Of a stretch of DNA of 44,389 nt, positions 25,215 through 32,969 are shown one piece after another; positions within the stretch are counted from its first letter, which is position 1, and each line of letters opens with the position of its first letter. The notes beneath the pieces were generated by a model. That model was not told the origin of the DNA. It saw only the letters and a program-made list of their open reading frames with translations, and did not search any database. Source of the DNA: an uncultured Ruminococcus sp. (GTDB lineage: Bacteria > Bacillota > Clostridia > Lachnospirales > Lachnospiraceae). The position numbers and the translations under genes were made by a program. The DNA lies in contig CAKRLG010000020.1 of assembly GCA_934359255.1 (NCBI GenBank), positions 1 through 44,389 of the forward strand. Reading direction: 5' to 3'.

Positions 25215-26384
25215 ATGAAAAAAAAATGGATGGCTTACACGGCACTCGCCTGTTCCTGTGCGTTGTTAATCAGTGGATGCTCCGGGAACAAAACAGATGA
25301 TTTTGATGCTGTTGCTTATACAACTGCATATCTCGACGGTATGATCCGTGGAAATGTGGAGACGCTTTCTTCCTTGTCAGGAGTTTCTTCGGATGACCTT
25401 ACAGCCACCTTCAATTCCATGATCGATGATCTGGTGTCTTCTTCCATTGGCGGCGACGGAAGTACTCCCGGAAGTACACAGATTTCTCCACAGCTGCGTC
25501 AGGACTATACCGATTTCTGGAAACAGGCTTTCAGTAATACAAAATACGATGTAAAAAAAGCAGATAAAAAAGAGAACACCTATCAGATAACTGTAGATAC
25601 CCAACAAATGCAGCTTTACACTGCCATGGAACCGATTTATGATGAGAAACTTGCCGATTATCTAAAGGATAACAGCGTGGACAGTGACCAGTATATCGAA
25701 GATGTATACTCTCTGATGCTGGAAGCTTATCAGACTGCCCTTGACAAAGCAGAGTACAACGATCCGGAATCCGTTACTGTAACTCTTCAGAAAGATGATT
25801 CCGAGCAGTGGAGTATTTCTTCTGATGATATGACCACTCTGAAAAATGCTCTGATTGATCTTGCCTCTCTGAATCCTTCTGCTGATGGAACCAACGGAAC
25901 ATCCACCCAGGTAACCGCAGAAGATATCGCTAACAGCCAGTCCGAGGGCGCTCCAAATATGGAATATCCGAAGGATCTGGAAAGTACACCAGCTTATAAA
26001 GTGGGCGATGCGGTAACTATTCAAAGTGACGGAAAAGACGTTGCTACATTTACGATTGACAAAGTAGAAGTTACTGATGACCGCAGTGAATATGATACTT
26101 CTAATCCTGATAAAGTTATTGTAATCACATACACTTATAAAAATCTGGCATTTGATGATCCTCTCTTATATGATCAGATGAGTTTTCGTGTGCTTGATGG
26201 TGATACTGTATGTCTTCCTTATTATCTGGCAGATCTGACTTCACCGGATCTTGCCAATGTTGGTGGCGATGCAGTAACTGCTACCGCAGCTTACGGCATC
26301 AGTGCTTCCTGTAATGAAGTGACCATCTACGTGGATGGAGCTCAGATCGCATTTCCATTCCAGGTTTCCGCGTCTGTTTCATAA
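25215..26384 (+). CDS. Secreted lipoprotein, DUF4352/DUF5105-like
   Basis: 389-residue lipoprotein. Signal peptide MKKKWMAYTALACSCALLISGC with lipobox LISGC and lipidated C22. A mainly helical Asp/Gln-rich domain (about 30-230) is followed by a low-complexity linker (SADGTNGTSTQ) and a beta-rich domain from about 270 (YKVGDAVTIQSDGKDVATFTID, VIVITYTYKNL) that resembles DUF4352-type immunoglobulin-like folds of clostridial lipoproteins. The start at 25215 follows AAGGAGGGGAATATTT; the longer frame from 25158 would precede the signal peptide. Cell-surface location is firm; function is unknown. Confidence 0.85.
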   Translation: MKKKWMAYTALACSCALLISGCSGNKTDDFDAVAYTTAYLDGMIRGNVETLSSLSGVSSDDLTATFNSMIDDLVSSSIGGDGSTPGSTQISPQLRQDYTDFWKQAFSNTKYDVKKADKKENTYQITVDTQQMQLYTAMEPIYDEKLADYLKDNSVDSDQYIEDVYSLMLEAYQTALDKAEYNDPESVTVTLQKDDSEQWSISSDDMTTLKNALIDLASLNPSADGTNGTSTQVTAEDIANSQSEGAPNMEYPKDLESTPAYKVGDAVTIQSDGKDVATFTIDKVEVTDDRSEYDTSNPDKVIVITYTYKNLAFDDPLLYDQMSFRVLDGDTVCLPYYLADLTSPDLANVGGDAVTATAAYGISASCNEVTIYVDGAQIAFPFQVSASVS

Positions 26385-26397
26385 TGTTATCTTTCAC

Positions 26398-26447
26398 AAA
26401 AAACTCTCCGTCTTTGTGTTTCATCTCAAAGACCGGAGAGTTTTTCT
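26398..26447. terminator. Bidirectional terminator, lipoprotein gene / DUF1540 gene
   Basis: Stem CTCTCCG-TCTTTG paired with CAAAGA-C-CGGAGAG (one bulged C), with A6 on the left and T5 on the right. It serves both converging genes. Confidence 0.85.
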
Positions 26448-26472
26448 TATCTTATTTCAGAATCATCTTGCT

Positions 26473-26787
26473 TTATTCACACCGGAAAGTTCCACAGCAG
26501 GTTTCTTCACAGATGCAGGCCTGGCTTCCATCGATGCGCACATGATCTGCCTGACATACCTCCTGTCTGTTATAGGTACAATCATGGGCAGAACATCCGA
26601 CCTGAATAGAACTGCAGCCGCATCCGCATGTATAGGCATTGGACATTCCGGTTTTTTCCACAAAACTGGCACACCAGGTTTCATTTTCCGTAGCCGCATG
26701 ATCTCCTTTTACCTGGATATCTCCTTTTGAGCAAAGATTTTCCTTATTGTACATACATTTAACTGCTGAACACTGTAATGCTGGCAT
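26473..26787 (-). CDS. DUF1540 tandem-domain cysteine-rich protein
   Basis: 104 residues with two copies of the DUF1540 motif. Each copy follows the plan C-x4/5-C-xYN-x5-C ... I-V/R-x-G-x-A ... C, the first at about 6-41 and the second at about 65-103, joined by a YTCGCGCSS segment. 15 or more cysteines in conserved spacing suggest metal binding, which is an inference; the family is uncharacterised. GGAGGTATGTGTAA precedes the ATG. It lies downstream of argD beyond a hairpin. Confidence 0.85.
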   Translation of the reverse strand: MPALQCSAVKCMYNKENLCSKGDIQVKGDHAATENETWCASFVEKTGMSNAYTCGCGCSSIQVGCSAHDCTYNRQEVCQADHVRIDGSQACICEETCCGTFRCE

Positions 26788-26810
26788 TTACACATACCTC
26801 CTTCTTCTTA

Positions 26811-26856
26811 ATAATAAAGAGCATGTCCGGACTGTTTTTTAATCCGGGCATGCTCT
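26811..26856 (-). terminator. Terminator after argD
   Basis: Minus strand 14-base arms AGAGCATGCCCGGA/TCCGGACATGCTCT (one mismatch-like pair) around an A-rich loop, followed by TTATTATT. It ends the arg operon 40 bases after argD and just before the ribosome-binding site of the DUF1540 gene, so leakage could feed that gene. Confidence 0.68.
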
Positions 26857-26898
26857 AGTATGTGCACATATTCTGTTTTTATACTCAACAGCAATATA

Positions 26899-28092
26899 TT
26901 AAGCAAGTGCTTTTTCCAGTTTTACGATCATTTCATCGACATCGGCTTCCGTAATCACAAGCGGAGGTACCATACGAAGCACGTTCGTTCCTGCGGAAAT
27001 AACCAGCAGACCGTTTTCAATTGCTTTCATAACCACTTCCCCGACCGGTTTTCCTTCCAGTACCAGTCCCTGCATCAGACCTTTTCCACGTCTTGTGGTG
27101 ATAAAATCGTATTTTTCCACCAGCTGATCCAGTTTTTCCTCCAGATACGGTGCAACTTTATTGACATGTTCCACGATTTTTTCAGATTCAAACAGGTCAA
27201 ATACTTTGCTGACTGCCGCACATGCCAGAGGGTTGCCGCCGTATGTGGTTCCGTGGTCACCAGGTACCAAGGATGCGTTGGCTGTCTTTTCATTCAGGAC
27301 AAATGCTCCTACCGGAACACCGCAGCCCAGAGCTTTCGCGCAGGTCATAACATCCGGCTGTACGCCGTAAGCCTGGCAGGCAAACATACTTCCGGTACGT
27401 CCCATACCACACTGGATCTCATCGAGGATCAGCAGAATATCATGCTCATCGCACAGTTTTCGTACACCCTGAAGAAATTCCGGCTCTGCCGGATAGATAC
27501 CGCCCTCGCCCTGTACGGTTTCCATGATGATCGCGCAGGTCTTGTGGGTAATCTGTGCTTTTACGCTCTCAAGATCATTGAAATCTGCAAATTTGATTCC
27601 ACCGATCAACGGTTTAAACGGATCCTGATAGTGAGTATTACCGGTTACGGATAAGGCTCCCAGACTTCTTCCATGGAAAGAATGGTTCATCGCGATGATC
27701 TCATGATCATTAGAACCGTCTTTCAGGTAAGCGTATTTTCTTGCTACTTTGATCGCACCCTCGATGGCCTCGGTTCCGCTGTTTGTGAAAAATACTTTTG
27801 AGAGTCCGGTTGCTTTTACCAGTTTCTCTGCTGCTTCCATCATCGGTACATTGTAATACAGGTTGGAGGTATGGATCACTTTATCGATCTGATCCTTCAG
27901 TGCCTGATTGTATGCCTGATTATTATATCCCAGGGCAAATACAGCAATTCCTGCTGCAAAGTCCAGATATTCTTTTCCATCTACATCATACAGATGGACA
28001 CCGTTGCCTTTGTCCAGAACGATCTGGAAACGGTTATAGGTATGCAGAATGACTTCTTCTGCCCGGTCGATATATTCTTTACTGTACGTCAT
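26899..28092 (-). CDS. argD: Acetylornithine aminotransferase
   Basis: PLP enzyme (class III aminotransferase) making N-acetylornithine from its semialdehyde and glutamate. Conserved elements: [36 protein letters not shown] with the PLP-pairing Asp, and TCAKALGCG with the Schiff-base lysine. About 397 residues. Start is either 28092 (ATGACGTAC) or 28107, both inside the end of argB; family alignment ([13 protein letters not shown]) favours 28092. The overlap implies coupled translation in argCJBD. Confidence 0.95.
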   Translation of the reverse strand: MTYSKEYIDRAEEVILHTYNRFQIVLDKGNGVHLYDVDGKEYLDFAAGIAVFALGYNNQAYNQALKDQIDKVIHTSNLYYNVPMMEAAEKLVKATGLSKVFFTNSGTEAIEGAIKVARKYAYLKDGSNDHEIIAMNHSFHGRSLGALSVTGNTHYQDPFKPLIGGIKFADFNDLESVKAQITHKTCAIIMETVQGEGGIYPAEPEFLQGVRKLCDEHDILLILDEIQCGMGRTGSMFACQAYGVQPDVMTCAKALGCGVPVGAFVLNEKTANASLVPGDHGTTYGGNPLACAAVSKVFDLFESEKIVEHVNKVAPYLEEKLDQLVEKYDFITTRRGKGLMQGLVLEGKPVGEVVMKAIENGLLVISAGTNVLRMVPPLVITEADVDEMIVKLEKALA

Positions 28093-28972
28093 AATCTTTG
28101 ATCTCATCCTTTCTCAGAATTGCGGTTCCAATTCCTTTATTTGTAAAAATTTCCAGCAGCAGACAGTGTGGGATTCTTCCGTCCAGAATATGTACTCTGG
28201 AAACACCTTCCTCAATGGCATCGATACAGTTCTGTAATTTCGGGATCATACCGCCACCTACGTTGCCGTTGTCGATCAGTTCTTTTGCTTCTTTTACAAA
28301 CAATTTGGACAGCAGGGTGGACGGATCATCCGGATCCAGATATACGCCTTCGATATCGGTCAGGAATGCCAGTTTTTCTGCATGGACTGCCTTTGCAATT
28401 GCACAGGCCGCATCGTCTGCATTGATGTTGTAGGTATCAAAGTTTTTGTCCAGTCCGATCGGGCATACGATCGGAAGGAAATCTTTTTCCAGCAGATCTT
28501 CAATGATCTTCGGATTCACAGAAGTTACATTTCCCACATATCCGATATCTTCTCCGTTGGAATATTTCTTTTCTACATTTAAGAGGGCACCGTCTTTTCC
28601 ACTGATGCCCACAGCTTTTACGCCGAGAGATTCTACCAACGTTACCAGTTCTTTGTTGACTTTGCCAAGAACCATCTCTGCAACTTCCATGGTATCTTTA
28701 TCGGTTACACGAAGACCGTTGACAAATCTTGGTTCCATACCGACTTTTCCTACCCAGCGGCTGATCTCTTTTCCGCCGCCGTGTACAATGATCGGCTTGA
28801 ATCCTACCAGTTTCAGAAGTACCACATCCTGGATGACCTGACGTTTCAGATTTTCATCCACCATGGCACTTCCGCCGTATTTTACCACAATAATTTTCCG
28901 GTTAAACCGCTGAATATAAGGCAGTGCTTCGATTAACACCTGTGCTTTTTCCAGATATTCTGTCTTTACCAT
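28079..28972 (-). CDS. argB: Acetylglutamate kinase
   Basis: Phosphorylates N-acetylglutamate, the second step after acetylation and the usual arginine feedback point. 297 residues of the amino-acid-kinase fold: [29 protein letters not shown], and [11 protein letters not shown] with its late lysine. The N-terminal extension (about 25 residues, [17 protein letters not shown]) is found in arginine-inhibited hexameric enzymes, so feedback control is likely. Confidence 0.96.
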   Translation of the reverse strand: MVKTEYLEKAQVLIEALPYIQRFNRKIIVVKYGGSAMVDENLKRQVIQDVVLLKLVGFKPIIVHGGGKEISRWVGKVGMEPRFVNGLRVTDKDTMEVAEMVLGKVNKELVTLVESLGVKAVGISGKDGALLNVEKKYSNGEDIGYVGNVTSVNPKIIEDLLEKDFLPIVCPIGLDKNFDTYNINADDAACAIAKAVHAEKLAFLTDIEGVYLDPDDPSTLLSKLFVKEAKELIDNGNVGGGMIPKLQNCIDAIEEGVSRVHILDGRIPHCLLLEIFTNKGIGTAILRKDEIKDYDVQ

Positions 28973-29011
28973 TTTCTTTTGTTCTCCTCTTTCTGGTTCT
29001 TGTATATCTTT

Positions 29012-30235
29012 TTATGAACGATAGTCCGCGTTGATTTTTACATAATCATAGGTCAGATCACAGCCCCATGCGGTAGCTGTTGCCTCTCCCATCTTCACAT
29101 CCGCGATCGCTGTTACTTCTTTTTCGGAAAGGATCTTTGTCGCTTCCTCTTCACTGTAATCGGTCGCTACGCCGTCTTTGATGATCTGCAGTTTTCCTGC
29201 TTTACTCTCAAAATACAGATCTACTTTTTCCGGATCAAACTGTGCCCCGGAGTATCCCATCGCACACAGGATCCGTCCCCAGTTCGCATCATGACCGAAG
29301 ATGGCTGCCTTGGTCAGATTGGAAGTGATGATGGATTTACTTAAAGTTACCGCCTGTTCTTTGCTCTCGGCGCCAACCACTTTAACTTCAAATAATGCGG
29401 TTGCTCCCTCTCCGTCTCCGGCGATCTTCTTCGCCAGACAGGTATTGACATAGAGCAGCGCATCCAGGAAGGTCTGGTAGTCTTCCTTTTCTTCTGTAAT
29501 CTCATCATTGCCTGCGGCTCCGTTTGCCAGAAGCAGCACGGTGTCATTTGTGGAGGTATCTCCGTCTACGGAAACCATATTATAGGTATCTTTTACTACG
29601 GTGCTCAGTGCTTTCTGCAGCAGTTCTTTGGAAATTGCCACATCGGTGGTCAGGAAACCAAGCATCGTGCACATATTCGGATGGATCATACCGGATCCCT
29701 TGCACATACCGCCAAGTGTTACAGTCTTTCCGCCGATCTCCATGGTCACTGCCACTTCTTTTGATACGGTATCGGTGGTCATGATTGACTGTGCTGCCAG
29801 TTTTCCTGCCTCTCTTGTATGAGATAACAACGGTACCAGATTCTTTACGCCTGTGCCAAGAAGATCCATCGGAAGCTGTTTTCCGATGACACCGGTGGAT
29901 GCCACCAGTACGGAATCCTCCGGAATCTGTAAACTTTCCGCTGCGATCTTTGCGGTTTCTTTACAGTAACCATATCCCTCTTCACCGGTACATGCATTTG
30001 CCACACCGCTGTTACAAACGATTGCCTGTGCTGTCGGTGCTTCGTATACAATATGCTGATCCCATTTTACCGGGGCTGCCTTCACCACGTTGGTTGTAAA
30101 AGTTCCTGCTGCCACACACGGTTTCTCGCTGTATACCAGCGCCATATCTTTTGTATTTCCTTTTTTGATTCCGGCTGCCAGTCCTGCTGCCTGAAATCCT
30201 TCTGCTGCGGTAACACCGCCGTCAATGATCTTCAT
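29012..30235 (-). CDS. argJ: Glutamate N-acetyltransferase / amino-acid acetyltransferase
   Basis: Ornithine acetyltransferase that recycles the acetyl group from acetylornithine to glutamate, and in bifunctional forms also uses acetyl-CoA. 407 residues. The self-cleavage site is before T190 in KGSGMIHPNMCTMLGF, yielding two subunits; C189 replaces the more usual alanine. SMVASTGVIG-like and GRILCAMGYSG motifs are present. No argA or argE is nearby, as expected for the cyclic pathway. Confidence 0.96.
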   Translation of the reverse strand: MKIIDGGVTAAEGFQAAGLAAGIKKGNTKDMALVYSEKPCVAAGTFTTNVVKAAPVKWDQHIVYEAPTAQAIVCNSGVANACTGEEGYGYCKETAKIAAESLQIPEDSVLVASTGVIGKQLPMDLLGTGVKNLVPLLSHTREAGKLAAQSIMTTDTVSKEVAVTMEIGGKTVTLGGMCKGSGMIHPNMCTMLGFLTTDVAISKELLQKALSTVVKDTYNMVSVDGDTSTNDTVLLLANGAAGNDEITEEKEDYQTFLDALLYVNTCLAKKIAGDGEGATALFEVKVVGAESKEQAVTLSKSIITSNLTKAAIFGHDANWGRILCAMGYSGAQFDPEKVDLYFESKAGKLQIIKDGVATDYSEEEATKILSEKEVTAIADVKMGEATATAWGCDLTYDYVKINADYRS

Positions 30236-30278
30236 ATGTCACTTCTCCTTTAACTCTTCGTTATGATCGACCGGATAT

Positions 30279-31319
30279 TTACGGGAACATCGGAACCAGT
30301 TCAAGTCCTTCGCTCTCTTTCAGCCCAAACATCAGGTTCATGTTCTGAACGGCCTGTCCTGCCGCTCCTTTTACCAGGTTATCAATGGCTCCCATCATGA
30401 TGATCCGGTTGGTTCTCGGATCGATCTTGAAGTTTACATCCACATAGTTACTGCCCTCCACCCATTTTGTCTGCGGGCAGACATCTTTTTCCAGCACACG
30501 GACGAATTTTTCATCTGCGTAATATTTATCGTAAATTGCCTTTACCTCTTCATAAGTCACATCTTTTTTCAGGCTTGCATAAGCTGTTGCCAGAATCCCG
30601 CGGTTCATCGGTACCAGATGCGGAGTGAAGTTGATCGTGATCTTTTCGCCGCATGCATAACCAAGCTGTTCTTCAATCTCCGGAGTATGGCGGTGAGTCG
30701 CCACGCCGTAAGCTTTCATATTTTCATTGACTTCGCAGAACAGGTTATCTACTTTCGCACCGCGTCCTGCACCGGAGGTACCGGATTTTGCATCTACGAT
30801 GATCGTGTTCGGATCGATGATGCCTTCTTTTACCAGCGGATAACAGGTCAGGATACTGCAGGTTGTGTAGCATCCCGGATTGGCTACCAGGCGGGCTTTC
30901 TTTACATCTTCACGGTTGATCTCACACAATCCGTACACAGCTTCTTCGATAAACTGCGGAGATTTATGCTCCAGTTTGTACCATTCTTCATATACTTTTA
31001 CATCTTTGATACGGAAATCCGCACTCAGATCAATGATCTTTACTTTGGAAAGGATTTCTTCATTAACTAAAGATGCACACAGCCCCTGAGGCGTTGCTGT
31101 GAAAATCACATCCACCTGATCTGCCAGAACTTCCATATTATCATCCATGCAGTTTGCATCTACCAGTTGGAAGAAGTTCTGATAAATGGACGCATATTTT
31201 TTATCAATGTAGCTTCTCGATCCGTACCACTTGATTTCCACATCTTTATGTCCCAGAAGAATACGAACCAGTTCTGACCCTGCATATCCGGTTGCTCCAA
31301 TAATACCAACTTTAATCAT
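30279..31319 (-). CDS. argC: N-acetyl-gamma-glutamyl-phosphate reductase
   Basis: NADPH-dependent reduction of acetylglutamyl phosphate to the semialdehyde. 346 residues. N-terminal GATGYAGSELVRIL binds NADP, catalytic C150 is in VANPGCYTT, and SGTSGAGRGAK and HRHTPEIEEQL are conserved. First gene of argCJBD, behind the operator-rich promoter at 31423-31458. Confidence 0.97.
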   Translation of the reverse strand: MIKVGIIGATGYAGSELVRILLGHKDVEIKWYGSRSYIDKKYASIYQNFFQLVDANCMDDNMEVLADQVDVIFTATPQGLCASLVNEEILSKVKIIDLSADFRIKDVKVYEEWYKLEHKSPQFIEEAVYGLCEINREDVKKARLVANPGCYTTCSILTCYPLVKEGIIDPNTIIVDAKSGTSGAGRGAKVDNLFCEVNENMKAYGVATHRHTPEIEEQLGYACGEKITINFTPHLVPMNRGILATAYASLKKDVTYEEVKAIYDKYYADEKFVRVLEKDVCPQTKWVEGSNYVDVNFKIDPRTNRIIMMGAIDNLVKGAAGQAVQNMNLMFGLKESEGLELVPMFP

Positions 31320-31422
31320 TTCTTCAATCTCCTCTTTCTTTCATAACGTTAATTTATTCTACTCTCTTCCACTGCCAAAGTAAAGTGCCTTAGATGAGAT
31401 CTTTTGTTTTTTCTCTTTACAG

Positions 31423-31458
31423 TTGCATAATTATACAATATTAGTGAATAATATGCAA
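31423..31458 (-). promoter_or_regulatory. argC promoter with two ARG-box-like operators
   Basis: Minus strand TTGCAT (31453-31458), 17 bases, TATAAT (31430-31435). The -10 lies inside TGCATAATTATACA (31424-31437) and the -35 overlaps TGAATAATATGCA (31445-31457); both resemble the ArgR/AhrC box (TGAAT-N4-ATTCA) and their centres are about 20 bases apart, the helical phasing of tandem ARG boxes. Binding of an arginine repressor would cover the promoter. Confidence 0.65.
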
Positions 31459-31524
31459 GTTTTTTATTTTTTTTCCATTTCTCTCTTGCTTTTTCTATTT
31501 ATATGATGTATATTATGCCTTGTG

Positions 31525-31584
31525 AAATTCATCTGAATTTGATTTTGTCCCGATAAAATATACAATCGAATGCATAAAAATACA
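31525..31584 (+). promoter_or_regulatory. argG promoter with ARG-box-like operator
   Basis: TTGATT (31539-31544), 16 bases, TACAAT (31561-31566). TGCATAAAAATACA (31571-31584) just past the -10 matches the argC operator at 12 of 14 bases. A perfect inverted repeat AAATTCA-TC-TGAATTT (31525-31540) overlaps the -35. A single arginine repressor could control both divergent units. Confidence 0.6.
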
Positions 31585-31641
31585 TTGTATACCGATAAAC
31601 AGGACTGAACAATAACATATATCTGTAAGGAGGATATTATA

Positions 31642-32868
31642 ATGAAAGAAAAAGTAATCTTAGCGTATTCCGGTGGACTGGATACTACCGCACTGATCCC
31701 GTGGTTAAAGGAAACTTTTGATTATGAAGTTATCTGCTGCTGCGTAAACTGTGGACAGGGTGCAGAGCTGGACGGACTGGACAAGAGAGCTGCCATGTCC
31801 GGTGCTTCTAAATTATATATTGAAGATATCGTAGACGAGTTCTGTGATGAATATATCGTACCTTGTGTACAGGCAGGTGCCGTATACGAGCACAAATATC
31901 TGCTGGGTACTTCCATGGCTCGTCCGGCTATCGCCAAACGTTTGGTGGAAATTGCCAGAAAAGAAGGCGCTACCGCAATCTGCCACGGTGCTACCGGTAA
32001 AGGAAATGACCAGATCCGTTTTGAACTGGGTATCAAAGCCCTGGCTCCGGATCTGAAAATTATCGCTCCATGGCGTATGACTGATGTATGGACTATGCAG
32101 TCCCGTGAAGACGAGCTGGAATTCGTAAAACAGCACGGCATCGACCTGCCATTTGATGCAAAACACAGCTACAGCCGTGACCGTAACCTGTGGCACATCA
32201 GCCACGAAGGTCTGGAACTGGAAGATCCGGCAAATGAGCCAAACTACAAAGATCTGCTGGTTCTCGGTGTTTCTCCGGAAGATGCTCCGGATCAGCCGGA
32301 ATATGTAACCATGACTTTTGAAGCCGGTGTTCCGAAAACACTGAACGGAAAAGCTATGAAAGTTTCCGAGATCATCACCGAACTGAATGCACTGGGTGGA
32401 AAACATGGTATCGGTATCATCGATATCGTAGAAAACCGTGTCGTTGGTATGAAATCTCGTGGTGTATACGAAACCCCTGGTGGAACTATCCTGATGGAAG
32501 CTCACGATCAGCTGGAAGAACTGATCCTGGATCGCGAAACCATGGAAACCAAGAAAAAACTGGGCAGCCAGTTCGCACAGGTTGTATACGAAGGAAAATG
32601 GTTCACACCACTGCGTGAAGCGATCCAGGCTTTCGTAGAATCCACACAGAAATATGTAACCGGTGAAGTAAAATTCAAACTGTACAAAGGCAATATCATC
32701 AAAGCCGGTACAACTTCTCCATATAGCCTGTACAACGAGTCTCTGGCATCCTTCACAACCGGTGATATGTATGATCACCACGATGCTGACGGATTCATCA
32801 CACTGTTCGGACTTCCACTGAAGGTTCGTGCACTGATGATGCAGGAAGTAAAAAACAATAATAAATAA
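31642..32868 (+). CDS. argG: Argininosuccinate synthase
   Basis: ATP-dependent condensation of citrulline and aspartate. 408 residues. N-type pyrophosphatase loop AYSGGLDTT begins at residue 8, with ICHGATGKGNDQIRFEL and RDRNLWHISHEG as later family motifs. TAAGGAGGATATTATA precedes the ATG. Codon choice is noticeably biased (many CTG, GGT, GAA, AAA), suggesting high expression. argH and argF are not in the window. Confidence 0.97.
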   Translation: MKEKVILAYSGGLDTTALIPWLKETFDYEVICCCVNCGQGAELDGLDKRAAMSGASKLYIEDIVDEFCDEYIVPCVQAGAVYEHKYLLGTSMARPAIAKRLVEIARKEGATAICHGATGKGNDQIRFELGIKALAPDLKIIAPWRMTDVWTMQSREDELEFVKQHGIDLPFDAKHSYSRDRNLWHISHEGLELEDPANEPNYKDLLVLGVSPEDAPDQPEYVTMTFEAGVPKTLNGKAMKVSEIITELNALGGKHGIGIIDIVENRVVGMKSRGVYETPGGTILMEAHDQLEELILDRETMETKKKLGSQFAQVVYEGKWFTPLREAIQAFVESTQKYVTGEVKFKLYKGNIIKAGTTSPYSLYNESLASFTTGDMYDHHDADGFITLFGLPLKVRALMMQEVKNNNK

Positions 32869-32880
32869 TGTAAAACAGTT

Positions 32881-32916
32881 ATCCCCGGCAGAAATCATTC
32901 TGCCGGGGATTTTTTA
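32881..32916 (+). terminator. argG terminator
   Basis: ATCCCCGGCAGAA/TTCTGCCGGGGAT, 13-bp perfect stem with a 4-base loop, then T5. Very strong intrinsic terminator 12 bases after argG. Confidence 0.93.
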
Positions 32917-32969
32917 TATCTTTGCCTGCGATTTTCAGGATTTTCCTGTTACCACGCTTATTTCTATTT

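Noticed and set aside
31813..32898. 361-codon minus-strand ORF opposite argG
   Set aside because: Long only because argG has biased codons that avoid antisense stops; it would start past the argG terminator and shows no protein features.
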